From Blastococcus sp. TF02A-26 (GTDB lineage: Bacteria; Actinomycetota; Actinomycetes; Mycobacteriales; Geodermatophilaceae): a DNA stretch of 64,000 nucleotides. Position numbers and translations under genes: made by a program. The stretch lies in NCBI RefSeq assembly GCF_003319125.1, contig NZ_QOHG01000014.1:1-64000 (forward strand). Direction: 5' to 3'. This document shows positions 31,691 to 42,878 of the stretch, piece by piece. Numbering within the stretch: the first letter of the stretch is position 1; each line of letters opens with the position of its first letter. The notes beneath the pieces were generated by a model. That model searched no databases. It saw nothing but the letters and a program-made list of their open reading frames with translations, and was not told the origin of the DNA.

Positions 31691-31697
31691 GATCGCG

Positions 31698-33704
31698 ATG
31701 ACTGGCCGCGCTGACCTCCGTCTCGGCATCACCGATGTCGCCCCCGTCGTGTCCTGCGGGACCTTCTCGGCCCGCGCCGTGGTCGGCGAGCACCTGCCGA
31801 TCACCGCCACCGTGTTCCGCGAGGGCCACGACGCCGTCGCCGCGGACGTCGTCTGGGTCGCTCCCGACGGCACCCGCGGCGCCTTCACCCGCATGGCGCC
31901 CTACAGCGAGGAGCCCGACCGCTGGCTCGCCACGGTCGTGCCGGACCGGGAGGGCCGCTGGACGTTCCGGGTCGAGGCGTGGAGCGATCCGCTGGCCACG
32001 TGGCACCACGCGGTCGAGGTGAAGATCGAGGCCGGACAGGGCCCCGAGGAGCTCGCCAACGACCTCGAGGAGGGCGCCCGGCTGATCGAGCGGGTCGCCA
32101 GCGACGCCGACGACGAGTGGCGCTCCCGCCTGACCGACGCCGTCACCGCCCTGCGCGACACCGGTCGCGGCCTGCCCGAGCGGGTGGCCCCGGCGCTGGC
32201 CCCCGCCGTCCAGGACTACCTGCACGACCACCCGGTGCGCGAGCTGGTGACGCCGTCGGCCGACCACGAGGTGTGGGTCGACCGGCCCCGCGCGCTCTAC
32301 GGGTCCTGGTACGAGTTCTTCCCCCGGTCGACCGGGCCGGTCGTCGGCGGCGTCGCGACGCACGGCACGTTCACGACGGCGGCCGACCGGCTCCCGGCGG
32401 TGGCCGACATGGGCTTCGACGTCGTGTACCTCCCGCCCATCCACCCGATCGGCGAGGTGAACCGCAAGGGCCGCAACAACACGCTCACCCCCGACCCCGA
32501 CGACGTCGGCTCCCCGTGGGCGATCGGCTCGGCCGAGGGCGGCCACGACGCCGTCCACCCGCGGCTGGGCACCATGGACGACTTCCGCGCCTTCGTCGAG
32601 CGCACCCGCTCGCTCGGCATGGAGGTGGCGCTGGACTTCGCCCTGCAGGCGGCGCCGGACCACCCGTGGGTGCAGAGCCACCCGGAGTGGTTCACCACCA
32701 AGCCCGACGGCACGATCGCCTACGCGGAGAACCCGCCGAAGAAGTACCAGGACATCTACCCGATCAACTTCGACAACGACCCGGCCGGCATCTACGCCGA
32801 GTGCCGCCGGGTGATCCAGGTCTGGATCGACGCCGGGGTGAAGATCTTCCGCGTCGACAACCCGCACACCAAGCCGCTGAACTTCTGGCACTGGCTGATC
32901 TGGGACGTCAAGCAGAGCCACCCCGACGTGCTGTTCCTCGCCGAGGCCTTCACCCGGCCGGCGATGATGCACCAGCTGGCCCGCATCGGGTACACGCAGA
33001 GCTACACGTACTTCACCTGGCGCACCGAGCGCCGCGAGATCGAGGACTACGGCCGCGAGCTCGCCGAGAGCGCGCACTACATGCGGCCCAACTTCTTCGT
33101 GAACACTCCGGACATCCTGCACGCGTCGCTGCAGTTCGGCGGCCCGCCGATGTTCAAGATCCGCGCAGTCCTGGCCTCGATGATGAGCCCGACGTGGGGC
33201 GTCTACTCGGGGTACGAGCTCTTCGAGCACGTGGCCGTGAAGCCGGGCAGCGAGGAGTACCTCGACAGCGAGAAGTACCAGCTGCGGCCGCGCGACTGGG
33301 CCGCCGCCGAGGCGTCGGGCCGGAGCCTCGCCCCGTACCTGAAGCGGCTCAACGAGATCCGCCGCGCGCACCCGGCGCTGCACCAGCTGCGCACGCTGCG
33401 CTTCCACCCGGTCGACAACCCGAACCTGATCTGTTTCTCCAAGACCGACCCCGGCTCGCAGGACGCCGTCCTCGTGGTGGTCGCCCTGGAGAGCCACAAC
33501 CGGCAGATCGGGACGACGGCGCTGGACCTGAGCGTCCTCGGGCTGGACTGGCACGAGCGGTTCACCGTGCACGACGAGCTGTCGGGCGCCACCTACGACT
33601 GGGGCCAGTTCAACTACGTCGAGCTCGACCCGTACCGCGAGCCGGCCCACGTCTTCTCGCTGTCGTTCCCCCGGCCGGTCACCTGGCCGCCGGCGGTCCC
33701 CTGA
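31698..33704 (+). CDS. glgE: Alpha-1,4-glucan:maltose-1-phosphate maltosyltransferase GlgE
   Basis: 668-residue GH13_3 enzyme that extends alpha-glucan two glucose units at a time from maltose-1-phosphate. N-terminal beta-sandwich and helical S domains (residues 1-200) are followed by the barrel: [48 protein letters not shown], nucleophile Asp in [15 protein letters not shown], acid/base Glu in [13 protein letters not shown]. Length and motifs match GlgE. ATG 31698 is set by the -10 hexamer seven bases upstream; an in-frame ATG at 31662 would precede the promoter. The next gene is treS, 103 bases on, with a terminator-like repeat in between that may attenuate transcription. Confidence 0.97.
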   Translation: MTGRADLRLGITDVAPVVSCGTFSARAVVGEHLPITATVFREGHDAVAADVVWVAPDGTRGAFTRMAPYSEEPDRWLATVVPDREGRWTFRVEAWSDPLATWHHAVEVKIEAGQGPEELANDLEEGARLIERVASDADDEWRSRLTDAVTALRDTGRGLPERVAPALAPAVQDYLHDHPVRELVTPSADHEVWVDRPRALYGSWYEFFPRSTGPVVGGVATHGTFTTAADRLPAVADMGFDVVYLPPIHPIGEVNRKGRNNTLTPDPDDVGSPWAIGSAEGGHDAVHPRLGTMDDFRAFVERTRSLGMEVALDFALQAAPDHPWVQSHPEWFTTKPDGTIAYAENPPKKYQDIYPINFDNDPAGIYAECRRVIQVWIDAGVKIFRVDNPHTKPLNFWHWLIWDVKQSHPDVLFLAEAFTRPAMMHQLARIGYTQSYTYFTWRTERREIEDYGRELAESAHYMRPNFFVNTPDILHASLQFGGPPMFKIRAVLASMMSPTWGVYSGYELFEHVAVKPGSEEYLDSEKYQLRPRDWAAAEASGRSLAPYLKRLNEIRRAHPALHQLRTLRFHPVDNPNLICFSKTDPGSQDAVLVVVALESHNRQIGTTALDLSVLGLDWHERFTVHDELSGATYDWGQFNYVELDPYREPAHVFSLSFPRPVTWPPAVP

Positions 33705-33764
33705 TGAAGGACCCCCTCGCCCCCCACCCCTCGCACGCTCGGGGCGGGCCCCTGCGAGGGGGCC
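33705..33764 (+). repeat. Stop-codon-hugging hairpin repeat, copy A (after glgE)
   Basis: Starts at once after the glgE stop: AGGACCCCCTCGC (33708-33720), a loop with the core CTCGCACGCTCGGGGCGGGCC, then GCGAGGGGGCC (33754-33764). The outer arms pair over 11 positions with one bulge. Copies B, C and D are at 42879-42929, 56913-56972 and 60186-60246, always following a stop codon in the same orientation. Here the next gene (treS) is in the same direction, so it may act as an attenuator rather than a full stop. Confidence 0.75.
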
Positions 33765-33807
33765 GCCCACTCCACCCGCTCAGCACTCCCGAGGGGCACT
33801 CCTCCCG

Positions 33808-35619
33808 ATGACGGTTCCCGTTCCCGACAGCCCCCGCCGCTCCGCACTGCCGCCGCCCGGCACCGACCCCGAGTGGTACAAGCGCGCGGTCTTCTACGAG
33901 GTCCTCGTGCGCGGCTTCGCCGACAGCAACGCCGACGGCGTCGGCGACCTGCGCGGCATGATCGACAAGTTGGACTACCTGCAGTGGCTCGGCGTCGACT
34001 GCCTGTGGCTGCCGCCCTTCTTCGCCTCTCCCCTGCGCGACGGCGGGTACGACGTCAGCGACTACACCGCGGTGCTGCCCGAGTTCGGCGACATCGAGGA
34101 CTTCCGCGAGCTGCTCGAGGAGGCCCACTCCCGCGGCATCCGGCTGATCATCGACTTCGTCATGAACCACACCTCGGACCAGCACCCCTGGTTCCAGGCC
34201 AGCCGCAGCGACCCCGAGGGCCCGTACGGCGACTTCTACGTGTGGGCCGACGACGACACCGGCTACGCCGACGCCCGGATCATCTTCGTCGACACCGAGA
34301 GCTCGAACTGGACGTTCGACCCGGTCCGCAAGCAGTACTTCTGGCACCGCTTCTTCTCCCACCAGCCCGACCTGAACTTCGAGAACCCGAAGGTCGTCGA
34401 GGCGGTCCTCGAGGCGCTGCGCTTCTGGCTGGACCTCGGCATCGACGGGTTCCGCCTGGACGCCGTCCCCTACCTGTTCGAGGAGGAGGGGACCAACTGC
34501 GAGAACCTCCCGCGCACCCACGAGCTGCTCAAGCAGGTGCGCAAGGTGGTCGACCGCGACTACCCGGACCGGGTGCTGCTCTGCGAGGCCAACCAGTGGC
34601 CGGCCGACGTCGTCGAGTACTTCGGCGAGGACGGCGACGAGTGCCAGATGGCCTTCCACTTCCCGGTCATGCCGCGGTTGTTCATGGGCGTCCGGCGGGA
34701 GCAGCGCTTCCCGATCTCGGAGATCATGGCCCAGACGCCGGACATCCCGGACAACTGCCAGTGGGGCATCTTCCTGCGCAACCACGACGAGCTGACCCTC
34801 GAGATGGTCACCGACGAGGAACGCGACTACATGTGGGCGGAGTACGCCAAGGACCCCCGCATGAAGGCCAACATCGGCATCCGCCGCCGACTGGCGCCGT
34901 TGCTGGACAACGACATCGACACCCTCGAGCTGTTCAACGCGCTGCTGCTGAGCCTGCCCGGGTCCCCGGTCCTCTACTACGGGGACGAGATCGGGATGGG
35001 CGACAACATCTGGCTGGGTGACCGCGACGGCGTCCGCACCCCGATGCAGTGGACCCCGGACCGCAACGGCGGGTTCTCCACCGCCGACCCGCAGCGGATG
35101 TACCTGCCGCTGAACCAGGACCCGGTGTACGGCTACCAGGTCACCAACGTCGAGTCGCAACTGCGCAACACGAACTCGCTGCTGCACTGGATCCGGGAGA
35201 TGCTCCGCGTCCGCGGCCAGCACCCCACGTTCGGCCTGGGCAGCTACGCCGAGATCGGCTCCCGCAACCCGACGGTGCTGTCGTTCGTCCGCGAGTTCGG
35301 CGACGACATCGTGCTCTGCGTCAACAACCTCTCCCGCTTCCCGCAGCCGGTGGAGCTGGACCTGCGCCGGTTCGAGGGCTACACGCCGATCGAGCTCACC
35401 GGCCGGGTCGAGTTCCCGCAGATCGGCGTCCTGCCGTACATGCTCACGCTGCCGGGCCACGGCTTCTACTGGTTCGAGCTGTCCAAGCCGAGCGTCCCGC
35501 ACACCGAGCCCTCCGAGGCCGGGGAGCTGGAGCCGAGCAGCGCGGTCGCGGACTCGCTGCTCGCCGCCGGGGTGGTCGGCCAGACCGACGACGAGCAGAC
35601 ACCGGGAGGGGACCGATGA
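33808..35619 (+). CDS. treS: Trehalose synthase (maltose alpha-D-glucosyltransferase) TreS
   Basis: 603-residue GH13_16 enzyme interconverting trehalose and maltose and feeding maltose to Mak. The N-terminus has [31 protein letters not shown]; catalytic Asp lies in [21 protein letters not shown], the acid/base Glu in [17 protein letters not shown], and the third acid in [13 protein letters not shown]. The C-terminal beta-domain ends with [23 protein letters not shown] 33808 is used, with GAGGGG upstream. Its stop overlaps the start of mak (ATGA), so TreS and Mak are translationally coupled, consistent with the TreS:Mak complex known in mycobacteria. Confidence 0.97.
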   Translation: MTVPVPDSPRRSALPPPGTDPEWYKRAVFYEVLVRGFADSNADGVGDLRGMIDKLDYLQWLGVDCLWLPPFFASPLRDGGYDVSDYTAVLPEFGDIEDFRELLEEAHSRGIRLIIDFVMNHTSDQHPWFQASRSDPEGPYGDFYVWADDDTGYADARIIFVDTESSNWTFDPVRKQYFWHRFFSHQPDLNFENPKVVEAVLEALRFWLDLGIDGFRLDAVPYLFEEEGTNCENLPRTHELLKQVRKVVDRDYPDRVLLCEANQWPADVVEYFGEDGDECQMAFHFPVMPRLFMGVRREQRFPISEIMAQTPDIPDNCQWGIFLRNHDELTLEMVTDEERDYMWAEYAKDPRMKANIGIRRRLAPLLDNDIDTLELFNALLLSLPGSPVLYYGDEIGMGDNIWLGDRDGVRTPMQWTPDRNGGFSTADPQRMYLPLNQDPVYGYQVTNVESQLRNTNSLLHWIREMLRVRGQHPTFGLGSYAEIGSRNPTVLSFVREFGDDIVLCVNNLSRFPQPVELDLRRFEGYTPIELTGRVEFPQIGVLPYMLTLPGHGFYWFELSKPSVPHTEPSEAGELEPSSAVADSLLAAGVVGQTDDEQTPGGDR

Positions 35620-36986
35620 GCGCGCTCACCGACATCCTGCGCGAGTGGATGCCGCACCAGCGGTGGTTCGGCGGCAAGGGCCGGGAGTGGTCCGGGGTCG
35701 CGGAGGAGGGCTTCTTCCTCGACCGGTCGGACCCGGCGCTGTCGGTGCACCGGGTGCGGGTCAGCTACGCCGACGGTGGCAGCGACACCTACCTGGTGCC
35801 GCTGTCGTGGCGTGACCACGTGGTCGAGGAGCTCTCCTCGGCCTTCGTCGGCGCGGTCTCCAGCGGCGACCGGGAGAACTACGCCTACGACGCGCTGCGC
35901 GACCGCGACGCCACCCCGCCGTGGCTGGTGCACCTGGTGGCGGCCGACACGGTCGGGCCGATGCACTTCCACCCGGCCGGGGTCGCCCCCATCCCCGAGG
36001 GCGTGCCCGGCGACATCGTCTCCACCGAGCAGAGCAACACCTCCCTGGTCTACGGCCAGGAGGCGATCCTCAAGCTGTTCCGCCGGCTGGAGCCGGGACT
36101 GAACCCGGACGTGGAGATCCACGCGGCGCTCAGCGAGGCCCGCAACGAGCACATCGCGCCGCTGCTCGGGCACGTGGAGATCAACGACCCTGATCCGTCG
36201 CGCGAGCCGGCGACCGTGGCGATGCTGCAGACGTTCGTGCCCAACGCCAGCGACGGCTGGCGGCTGGCCACCGCGAGCGTGCGCGACCTGTACGCCGAGG
36301 GCGACCTGCACGCCGACGAGGTCGGTGGCGACTTCGCCGCCGACAGCGAGCGGCTGGGCGCGGCGACGGCGTCGGTGCACACCGACCTCGCGCGGGTCCT
36401 GCCGACCGAGGACGCCGACCGTGCCTGGTACGCCGCCGCGGCCGAGGAGATGACCGGTCGCCTCGAGGCGGCGCTGGCCGTGGTGGCGCAGCTGGAGGAG
36501 CACGCCGACGGGCTGCGCCGGCTGTACGCCGCGCTGGCCGAGGCTCCCGAGCCGGTGCGCCGCCAGCGGGTGCACGGCGACCTGCACCTGGGTCAGGTGC
36601 TGCGCACCGCCACCGGCTGGATCATCCTCGACTTCGAGGGCGAGCCGGCCCGGCCGCTGGCCGCCCGGCGCCAGCTGGACAGCCCGATGCGCGACGTCGC
36701 CGGCATGCTCCGCAGCTTCGACTACGCCGCCCGGCACATGCTCGTGGAGCAGCCCGAGGACACCCAGCGCGCCTACCGGGCGCAGGAGTGGGCCGAGCGC
36801 AACCGCACCGCGTTCTGCGCCGGCTACTCCGCCGCGAGCGGGCTGGACCCCTGCGGCGGCTCGCCCGTCCTGCGCGCGTTCGAGGCGGACAAAGCCGTCT
36901 ACGAGTGCCTGTACGAGGCGCGCAACCGCCCGCACTGGCTCATGATCCCGCTGCAGTCGCTGGCGCGGCTCGCGGCCGCGGGCTGA
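35616..36986 (+). CDS. mak: Maltokinase Mak (Pep2)
   Basis: 456-residue kinase that phosphorylates maltose to maltose-1-phosphate, the GlgE donor. N-terminal cap ([18 protein letters not shown]), ATP-binding region [26 protein letters not shown] (core [16 protein letters not shown]), and the eukaryotic-kinase-like catalytic loop [17 protein letters not shown] with metal-binding [17 protein letters not shown]. The ATG at 35616 overlaps the treS stop; GGGAGGGG lies upstream. Substrate pathway: trehalose to maltose (TreS), maltose-1-phosphate (Mak), glucan (GlgE), branched glucan (GlgB). Confidence 0.96.
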   Translation: MSALTDILREWMPHQRWFGGKGREWSGVAEEGFFLDRSDPALSVHRVRVSYADGGSDTYLVPLSWRDHVVEELSSAFVGAVSSGDRENYAYDALRDRDATPPWLVHLVAADTVGPMHFHPAGVAPIPEGVPGDIVSTEQSNTSLVYGQEAILKLFRRLEPGLNPDVEIHAALSEARNEHIAPLLGHVEINDPDPSREPATVAMLQTFVPNASDGWRLATASVRDLYAEGDLHADEVGGDFAADSERLGAATASVHTDLARVLPTEDADRAWYAAAAEEMTGRLEAALAVVAQLEEHADGLRRLYAALAEAPEPVRRQRVHGDLHLGQVLRTATGWIILDFEGEPARPLAARRQLDSPMRDVAGMLRSFDYAARHMLVEQPEDTQRAYRAQEWAERNRTAFCAGYSAASGLDPCGGSPVLRAFEADKAVYECLYEARNRPHWLMIPLQSLARLAAAG

Positions 36987-37041
36987 TCAGGGCCCGGCCC
37001 CCGAAGCCAGAACCGACGCTGACGAAGAGGACGACGACGCG

Positions 37042-39897
37042 ATGAGCTCCCCCGACGGACCCCCGACCCCCGAGACACCGGAGCACCCGGCGACTCGCGA
37101 GCAGCTGGAGCAGGCGGTCGACGCGATGGCCGAGCAGGCGCGAGCAGCCGAGGCCGAGCCGGTGATCAACGCTGCGCCGGTCCGCAAGCGCGCGGCGGCG
37201 AAGAAGGCACCGGTGAAGAAGGCGGCCGCCGCCACCGACGGCGCCCCGGCGAAGAAGACCACCCGCAAGGCCGCGAAGAAGACCGCGGCCGCGCCGGACG
37301 CCGACGCGGCTCCCGCGAAGAAGGCCCCGGCCAAGCGCGCACCGCGGAAGAAGACGACGGCGACGGGAACGACGGACCTGCACGAGCCGCAGGCCGAGAT
37401 CATCGCCGAGCAGGGCGGCACCGCCACCCCCGTCGTGGCGCCGGCCCCCATCGCCGAGCCGGGGTCCCCGTCCGGGGAGCCGGCCGGCCAGCCCGAGCCG
37501 CCGGACCCCGACCCGGCCGCGCCGGACGAGCCGCAGGCCCCGACCGAGAGCCCGGCAGAGGCTCCCGGCGGTACCCCCGCGGAGACGTCCACGGACAGTG
37601 CCCCCGAGCCCTCCGCGGAACCCGCCGGCGGCGTCCCGGCACCGGCGCCGGAGGACACCGCCGCGCGCGAGGTCGGCGGCGACGACCTGCGGGCCGTGGT
37701 GGAGGGCTGGTCGCACGACCCGCACGCCGTCCTCGGCACGCACCGGACCGCGGCCGGCTGGGTGGTCCGCACGCTGCGTCCCGACGCCGTCTCCGTCGCC
37801 GTCCTGGACGAGGACGGCAGCCGGTACGAGGCGCGGCAGCTGCACGGCGGCGGCATCTACGAGGCGCTGCTGCCCCAGCAGCCCGGCGACTACCGGATCG
37901 AGGTCTCCTACCGCGCCGACGGTGCGGACGCCGGGCAGGCCTTCGTCGTCGACGACCCCTACCGCTGGCTGCCCACGGTGGGCGAGCTCGACCAGTACCT
38001 CATCCGCGAGGGCCGGCACGAGCGGCTGTGGGAGGTGCTCGGCGCGCACGTCCGCCGCTACGAGACGCCCCGCGGCCCGGTCGAGGGCGTCTCGTTCGCC
38101 GTCTGGGCGCCCAACGCGCGCGGGGTCAAGGTCACCGGCGACTTCGACTACTGGGAGGCCCGCGCCTACCCGATGCGCGCGCTCGGCTCCTCCGGCGTCT
38201 GGGAGATCTACATCCCCGGCGTGCAGGCCGGCACCCGCTACCGCTACCACGTGCTCGGGGCCGACGGCGAGTGGCGGGAGAAGTCCGACCCGCTGGCGTT
38301 CGCCACCGAGGTGCCGCCGCTGAACGCCTCGATCGTCACCGAGTCCACCCACGAGTGGGGCGACGAGGCGTGGCTGACCGACCGCGCGGCCGGCAACTGG
38401 CACGAGCGCCCGATGAGCGTCTACGAGGTGCACCTGGGCTCCTGGCGGCAGGGGCTGTCCTACCGCGAGCTGGCCGACGAACTGGTGGACTACGTCGCCG
38501 CCGCCGGCTTCACGCACATCGAGTGCATGCCCGTCGCCGAGCACCCCTTCGGCGGCTCGTGGGGCTACCAGGTCACCAGCTACTACGCGCCGACGTCCCG
38601 CTTCGGCAGCCCCGACGACTTCCGCTACCTGGTCGACCGGGCGCACCAGGCCGGCATCGGCGTCATCGTCGACTGGGTCCCGGCGCACTTCCCCAAGGAC
38701 GCCTGGGCGCTGGCCCGCTTCGACGGCACCCCCCTGTACGAGCACCCCGACCCGCGCCGCGGCGAGCAGCCGGACTGGGGCACCTACGTCTTCGACTTCG
38801 GCCGTACCGAGGTGCGCAACTTCCTGGTCGCCAACGCGCTCTTCTGGTGCAAGGAGTTCCACATCGACGGGATCCGCGTCGACGCGGTCGCCTCGATGCT
38901 CTACCTGGACTACTCGCGCGCCGAGGGCCAGTGGACGCCGAACGTGCACGGCGGGCGGGAGAACCTGGAGGCGGTGGCGTTCCTGCAGGAGATGAACGCG
39001 ACCGTCTACCGCGAGGTGCCCGGCGTCGTCACCATCGCCGAGGAGTCGACCGCCTGGCCGGGCGTCACCCGGCCCACCTACCTCGGCGGCCTGGGCTTCG
39101 GGTTCAAGTGGAACATGGGCTGGATGCACGACTCGCTCGAGTACATGAGCAAGCAGCCGGTGCACCGCAGCTACCACCACGGCCAGATGACGTTCTCGAT
39201 GGTCTACGCCTACTCCGAGAACTACGTCCTGCCGATCAGCCACGACGAGGTCGTCTACGGCAAGGGCTCGCTGCTGCGGAAGATGCCCGGTGACCGGTGG
39301 CAGCAGCTGGCCAACCTGCGCGCCTACCTGGCCTTCATGTGGTCGCACCCGGGCAAGCAGCTGCTGTTCATGGGCTCGGAGTTCGCGCAGGACTCCGAGT
39401 GGGCCGAGAGCCGGTCGCTGGACTGGTGGCACCTCGACGACCCGGCGCACCGCGGGATCCTGCAGCTGGTCACCGACCTCAACGCCCGCTACCGCGAGCT
39501 CGAGGCGCTGTGGTCGCTGGACGTCGACCCGGCCGGTTTCCGGTGGATCGACGCCAACGACGCGTCGGGCAACGTGCTCAGCTTCCTGCGCTTCGGCCGG
39601 CCGCGGCCCCAGGACGGCGCCGAAGGGACGGACGGCCCGTCCGGACCGGACTCCGGCCAGGCCCTCGCCGTCGTCACCAACTTCGCCGGCGAGCCGCACC
39701 ACGGCTACCGGATCGGCCTGCCGCGCGGCGGCACCTGGCGCGAGGTCCTCAACACCGACGCAGAGGGGTACGGCGGCTCGGGCGTGGGCAACTCCGGGTC
39801 GGTCGTGGCCGAGGAGCAGCCGTGGCACGGTCAGCCCTACTCGGTGACCCTCTCCGCGCCGCCGCTCGGGACGGTCTGGCTCCTGCACGAGGGGTGA
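37042..39897 (+). CDS. glgB: 1,4-alpha-glucan branching enzyme GlgB with a 215-residue histone-H1-like N-terminal tail
   Basis: 951 residues, about 220 longer than usual GlgB. Residues about 215-320 are the N1 domain ([17 protein letters not shown]), then CBM48 ([21 protein letters not shown]), the GH13_9 barrel with nucleophile Asp in [18 protein letters not shown] and Glu in [16 protein letters not shown], and the C-terminal sheet. The extra N-terminus is low complexity: residues about 50-115 are rich in KKA/PAKK/RKAAKK units like histone H1 or Lsr2/HupB tails, followed by a Pro/Glu/Ala-rich acidic stretch to about 215. No frameshift or internal start is needed; an internal GTG/ATG near residue 215 is not obvious. 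ATG 37042 lies 55 bases after mak. Function of the tail is unknown. Confidence 0.93.
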   Translation: MSSPDGPPTPETPEHPATREQLEQAVDAMAEQARAAEAEPVINAAPVRKRAAAKKAPVKKAAAATDGAPAKKTTRKAAKKTAAAPDADAAPAKKAPAKRAPRKKTTATGTTDLHEPQAEIIAEQGGTATPVVAPAPIAEPGSPSGEPAGQPEPPDPDPAAPDEPQAPTESPAEAPGGTPAETSTDSAPEPSAEPAGGVPAPAPEDTAAREVGGDDLRAVVEGWSHDPHAVLGTHRTAAGWVVRTLRPDAVSVAVLDEDGSRYEARQLHGGGIYEALLPQQPGDYRIEVSYRADGADAGQAFVVDDPYRWLPTVGELDQYLIREGRHERLWEVLGAHVRRYETPRGPVEGVSFAVWAPNARGVKVTGDFDYWEARAYPMRALGSSGVWEIYIPGVQAGTRYRYHVLGADGEWREKSDPLAFATEVPPLNASIVTESTHEWGDEAWLTDRAAGNWHERPMSVYEVHLGSWRQGLSYRELADELVDYVAAAGFTHIECMPVAEHPFGGSWGYQVTSYYAPTSRFGSPDDFRYLVDRAHQAGIGVIVDWVPAHFPKDAWALARFDGTPLYEHPDPRRGEQPDWGTYVFDFGRTEVRNFLVANALFWCKEFHIDGIRVDAVASMLYLDYSRAEGQWTPNVHGGRENLEAVAFLQEMNATVYREVPGVVTIAEESTAWPGVTRPTYLGGLGFGFKWNMGWMHDSLEYMSKQPVHRSYHHGQMTFSMVYAYSENYVLPISHDEVVYGKGSLLRKMPGDRWQQLANLRAYLAFMWSHPGKQLLFMGSEFAQDSEWAESRSLDWWHLDDPAHRGILQLVTDLNARYRELEALWSLDVDPAGFRWIDANDASGNVLSFLRFGRPRPQDGAEGTDGPSGPDSGQALAVVTNFAGEPHHGYRIGLPRGGTWREVLNTDAEGYGGSGVGNSGSVVAEEQPWHGQPYSVTLSAPPLGTVWLLHEG

Positions 39898-39901
39898 CGT
39901 C

Positions 39902-39941
39902 GGTGCGCGCCTCCTCCCCCGACCGGATGGAGGCGCGCACC
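39902..39941 (+). terminator. Terminator of the glgE-glgB operon
   Basis: GGTGCGCGCCTCC (39902-39914) pairs perfectly with 39929-39941 over 13 positions, five bases after the glgB stop. Confidence 0.8.
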
Positions 39942-40036
39942 ACCCGGTTCCCCGGCCCGGCGACGTCGGGGCATCATGAGCCGGCTCCGGACGGCCGCAC
40001 GGGCGGCGCCACCAGCAGACGAGGAACCCCCGCACC

Positions 40037-41425
40037 ATGAGGCACCTCTCGCGCCGCGCGGTCACCGCGGCAGTCCTGGGCGGCGCGCTGCTCACCGGCT
40101 GCACCACCACCGTCCAGGGGGCCTCGACGCCCCCGGTCAGCAACGTCTCGGCGGACCAGTTCCCGGTCACCGGCGCGAACGACAGCGACGTCGACCGGCT
40201 CGCCCGCAACGCCCTGGCCGACCTGACCACCTTCTGGTCCGACGCCTTCCCAGAGTTCTACGAGGACGACTTCACCCAGCTCGCGGGCGGGTTCTGGTCG
40301 GTCGACACCGAGGACATCGACGAGGACCTCTACCCGAGCGACACCGGCGTCGGCTGCGACGAGATCCCGATCGACCCGGCCGAGGTGGAGGGCAACGCGT
40401 TCTACCAGCAGGACTGCGACGTGATCGTCTACGACTCGGCGCTGCTGCGGGAGCTCAGCGAGCAGTTCGGCCCGTACATCGGCCCGGCGGTGATGGCGCA
40501 CGAGTTCGGGCACGCCATGCAGGGCCGCTTCGGCTTCAGCGAGGTCACCATCCGCGACGAGACGCAGGCCGACTGCTTCGCCGGCGCCTTCACCCGGTGG
40601 GTGGCCGACGGCAACGCCGCACACACGACCGTGCGGCTGCAGGACCTCGACGACGTCGTCCTCGGGTTCCTCGAGCTGCGCGACCCGGTGGGCCAGACCG
40701 ACACCGACGTGGAGGGTGCGCACGGTTCCGGGTTCGACCGGGTGTCGGGCTTCTACGAGGGCTACACCGACGGCGTCGGTTCCTGCCGTGACAACTACGG
40801 GCCAGACCGTGTCTTCACGGTCGACGAGTTCTCCCAGCAGGACCTCGACACCGAGGGCAACGCCGACTACGACGTCATCTTCGACATCATCGACCAGTCC
40901 CTGCCGGTGTTCTTCGAGGGCGACTGGCTCGACGGGTTCGACCAGCCCGCCGTGGAGCTGTTCGACGGGACCGCCCCGGGCTGCGGCGACATGGGCGCCG
41001 AGGACCGCGACGTGGGCTTCTGCGCCGACGACAACACCGTCTACGTCGACGAGGCGGAGCTGCTGGAGCCGGCGTACGGCGAGATCGGCGACTTCGCCGT
41101 CGCGACGGCGATCTCCCTGCCGTACGCCGAGGCGGCGCGGGCGCACCTGGGGCTGTCCACCGACGACGACGAGTCCACGGTGTCCAGCGTCTGCCTGACC
41201 GGCAGCTACACGGCCGCCTTCTTCAACGGGGACTTCAACCCCGATGGGGAGGGCGTCCAGCTCAGCCCGGGCGACGTCGACGAGGCGATCCTGTTCCTGC
41301 TCACCTACGGGCAGACCGACAGCGTGCTGCCCAACACCACCGCCACCGGCTTCGAGCTCGTCGGGGCCTTCCGGGCCGGCTTCATCCAGGGGGCGGCGGC
41401 GCCCGAGTGCGGTATCGCCGGCTGA
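40037..41425 (+). CDS. HEXXH zinc-metalloprotease-like lipoprotein, copy 1
   Basis: 462-residue predicted lipoprotein: basic start, hydrophobic core and lipobox AALLTGC (Cys about residue 22). The motif MAHEFGHAMQGRFG carries HEXXH, and a downstream acidic QADCFAGAF may supply the third zinc ligand, as in neutral zinc metallopeptidases. Repeated acidic stretches and conserved cysteines fit an extracellular protein. It aligns along its whole length with the next gene (LARNALADLTTFW, ELRDPVG, EIGDFAV, SPGDVDEA), marking a tandem duplication. The substrate is unknown. ATG 40037 has GAGGAA about 11 bases upstream. Confidence 0.8.
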   Translation: MRHLSRRAVTAAVLGGALLTGCTTTVQGASTPPVSNVSADQFPVTGANDSDVDRLARNALADLTTFWSDAFPEFYEDDFTQLAGGFWSVDTEDIDEDLYPSDTGVGCDEIPIDPAEVEGNAFYQQDCDVIVYDSALLRELSEQFGPYIGPAVMAHEFGHAMQGRFGFSEVTIRDETQADCFAGAFTRWVADGNAAHTTVRLQDLDDVVLGFLELRDPVGQTDTDVEGAHGSGFDRVSGFYEGYTDGVGSCRDNYGPDRVFTVDEFSQQDLDTEGNADYDVIFDIIDQSLPVFFEGDWLDGFDQPAVELFDGTAPGCGDMGAEDRDVGFCADDNTVYVDEAELLEPAYGEIGDFAVATAISLPYAEAARAHLGLSTDDDESTVSSVCLTGSYTAAFFNGDFNPDGEGVQLSPGDVDEAILFLLTYGQTDSVLPNTTATGFELVGAFRAGFIQGAAAPECGIAG

Positions 41426-41444
41426 CCGGGGTTGCCCCGCCCCG

Positions 41445-42851
41445 GTGAGGGGCACCCCCGCACCCGTGGGACGCCATCGCCGCTGGGCACCGGTCGCCGC
41501 GCTGCTGCCGCCGCTGCTGCTGACCGGGTGCGTGGTGTCCGTCGGCGGCCTGCCCAGCGTGGCCGAACCATCGCGGGCCGACGTTGAGGCCGGGCAGGTG
41601 GAGGTCGTGGGCACCGACGGCGGGCCGGTCGACCAGCTCGCCGCCAACGCCCTCGCCGACCTGCAGTCCTTCTGGGACGAGCAGCTCCCCGACGTCTTCG
41701 GCGTCGCCTTCGAGCCGCTGTCCGGCGGCTTCTTCAGCGTCGACCCCGACGACGTCGACCCCGGCGTCTACCCGCAGGGCGTCGGCTGCGGCACCGATCC
41801 CCGCGAGCTGGAGTCCAACGCCTTCTACTGCCAGGCCGACGGCGCGGCGAACTCGGACTCGATCAGCTGGGACCGTGCCTTCCTGGCCGAGCTCGCCGGC
41901 GACTCCGGCCGGTTCCTCCCCGCGCTGGTCATGGCGCACGAGTTCGGCCACGCGGTGCAGGCGCGGGTGGGCCATCCGAGGACGTCGATCCTCACCGAGA
42001 CCCAGGCCGACTGCCTGGCCGGCGCCTGGACGGCGTGGGTGGCCGCCGGCGAGGGCGAGTACACGCGCATCCGCGAGACCGAGCTCGACCAGGTGCTCGG
42101 CGGGTACCTGCAGCTACGCGACCCGGTGGGTACCGGGGAGTTCGAGCAGCAGGCGCACGGGTCCTTCTTCGACCGGGTCTCGGCGTTCCAGGAGGGCTTC
42201 GACGCCGGCGCGGAGGCGTGCCGGGACGAGTTCGGCCCCGACCGCCCCTTCACCCAGGCCGAGTTCACCCGCGACGAGGACCTCGCCACCGGCGGGGACG
42301 CGCCCTACGCCGAGGTCGAGACGCTGGTGGCCGACTCGCTGCCGCAGTTCTGGACGCGGGCGTTCGACGAGGTGCTCGGGGGCGAGTTCGAGCCGCCGTC
42401 GCTGGAGCCCTTCGACGGCGATCCGCCCTCCTGCGCCGACGACCCGGACCTCGACCTGGTCGCCTGCCCGGACGACGGCCTGGTCGGCTACGACGACACC
42501 GACCTGGCCCGCCCGCTCTACGACGAGATCGGCGACTTCGCCGTGCTGACCGCCGTCTCGGTGCCCTACGCGCTGGCGGCTCGCGACCAGCTGGGGCTCT
42601 CCGCCGACGACGACGAGGCCCGGCGCTCGGCGATCTGCCTGACCGGCTGGTTCGCCGCCGCCGTCGCCGACGGTCTGCTCGCCGACGTCATCCGCATCTC
42701 GCCGGGCGACGTCGACGAGAGCGTGCAGTTCCTGCTGACCCGCGCCCGGGACGAGAGCGTCCTCCCCGGCCTGGAGATCTCCGGCTTCGAGCTGGTCGAC
42801 CTGTTCCGCGCCGGCTTCCTCGAGGGCGCCTCCGCCTGCACCGTCCAGTAG
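41445..42851 (+). CDS. HEXXH zinc-metalloprotease-like lipoprotein, copy 2
   Basis: 468-residue paralogue of the gene 19 bases upstream. Lipobox LLLTGC near residue 27, zinc motif MAHEFGHAVQARVG, third-ligand candidate in QADCLAGAW, plus matching FFDRVSAFQEGFDAGAEAC and VPYALAARDQLGLSADDDE. GTG 41445 was chosen for a short n-region before the hydrophobic core; GTG 41466 (VGRHRRWAP) is also plausible, and neither has a good Shine-Dalgarno. Both copies keep HEXXH, so both may be active. The pair follows the glycogen operon but is separated from it by a terminator. Confidence 0.78.
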   Translation: MRGTPAPVGRHRRWAPVAALLPPLLLTGCVVSVGGLPSVAEPSRADVEAGQVEVVGTDGGPVDQLAANALADLQSFWDEQLPDVFGVAFEPLSGGFFSVDPDDVDPGVYPQGVGCGTDPRELESNAFYCQADGAANSDSISWDRAFLAELAGDSGRFLPALVMAHEFGHAVQARVGHPRTSILTETQADCLAGAWTAWVAAGEGEYTRIRETELDQVLGGYLQLRDPVGTGEFEQQAHGSFFDRVSAFQEGFDAGAEACRDEFGPDRPFTQAEFTRDEDLATGGDAPYAEVETLVADSLPQFWTRAFDEVLGGEFEPPSLEPFDGDPPSCADDPDLDLVACPDDGLVGYDDTDLARPLYDEIGDFAVLTAVSVPYALAARDQLGLSADDDEARRSAICLTGWFAAAVADGLLADVIRISPGDVDESVQFLLTRARDESVLPGLEISGFELVDLFRAGFLEGASACTVQ

Positions 42852-42878
42852 GACGGGTGTGGCGCGCGCCCAGCGGCA

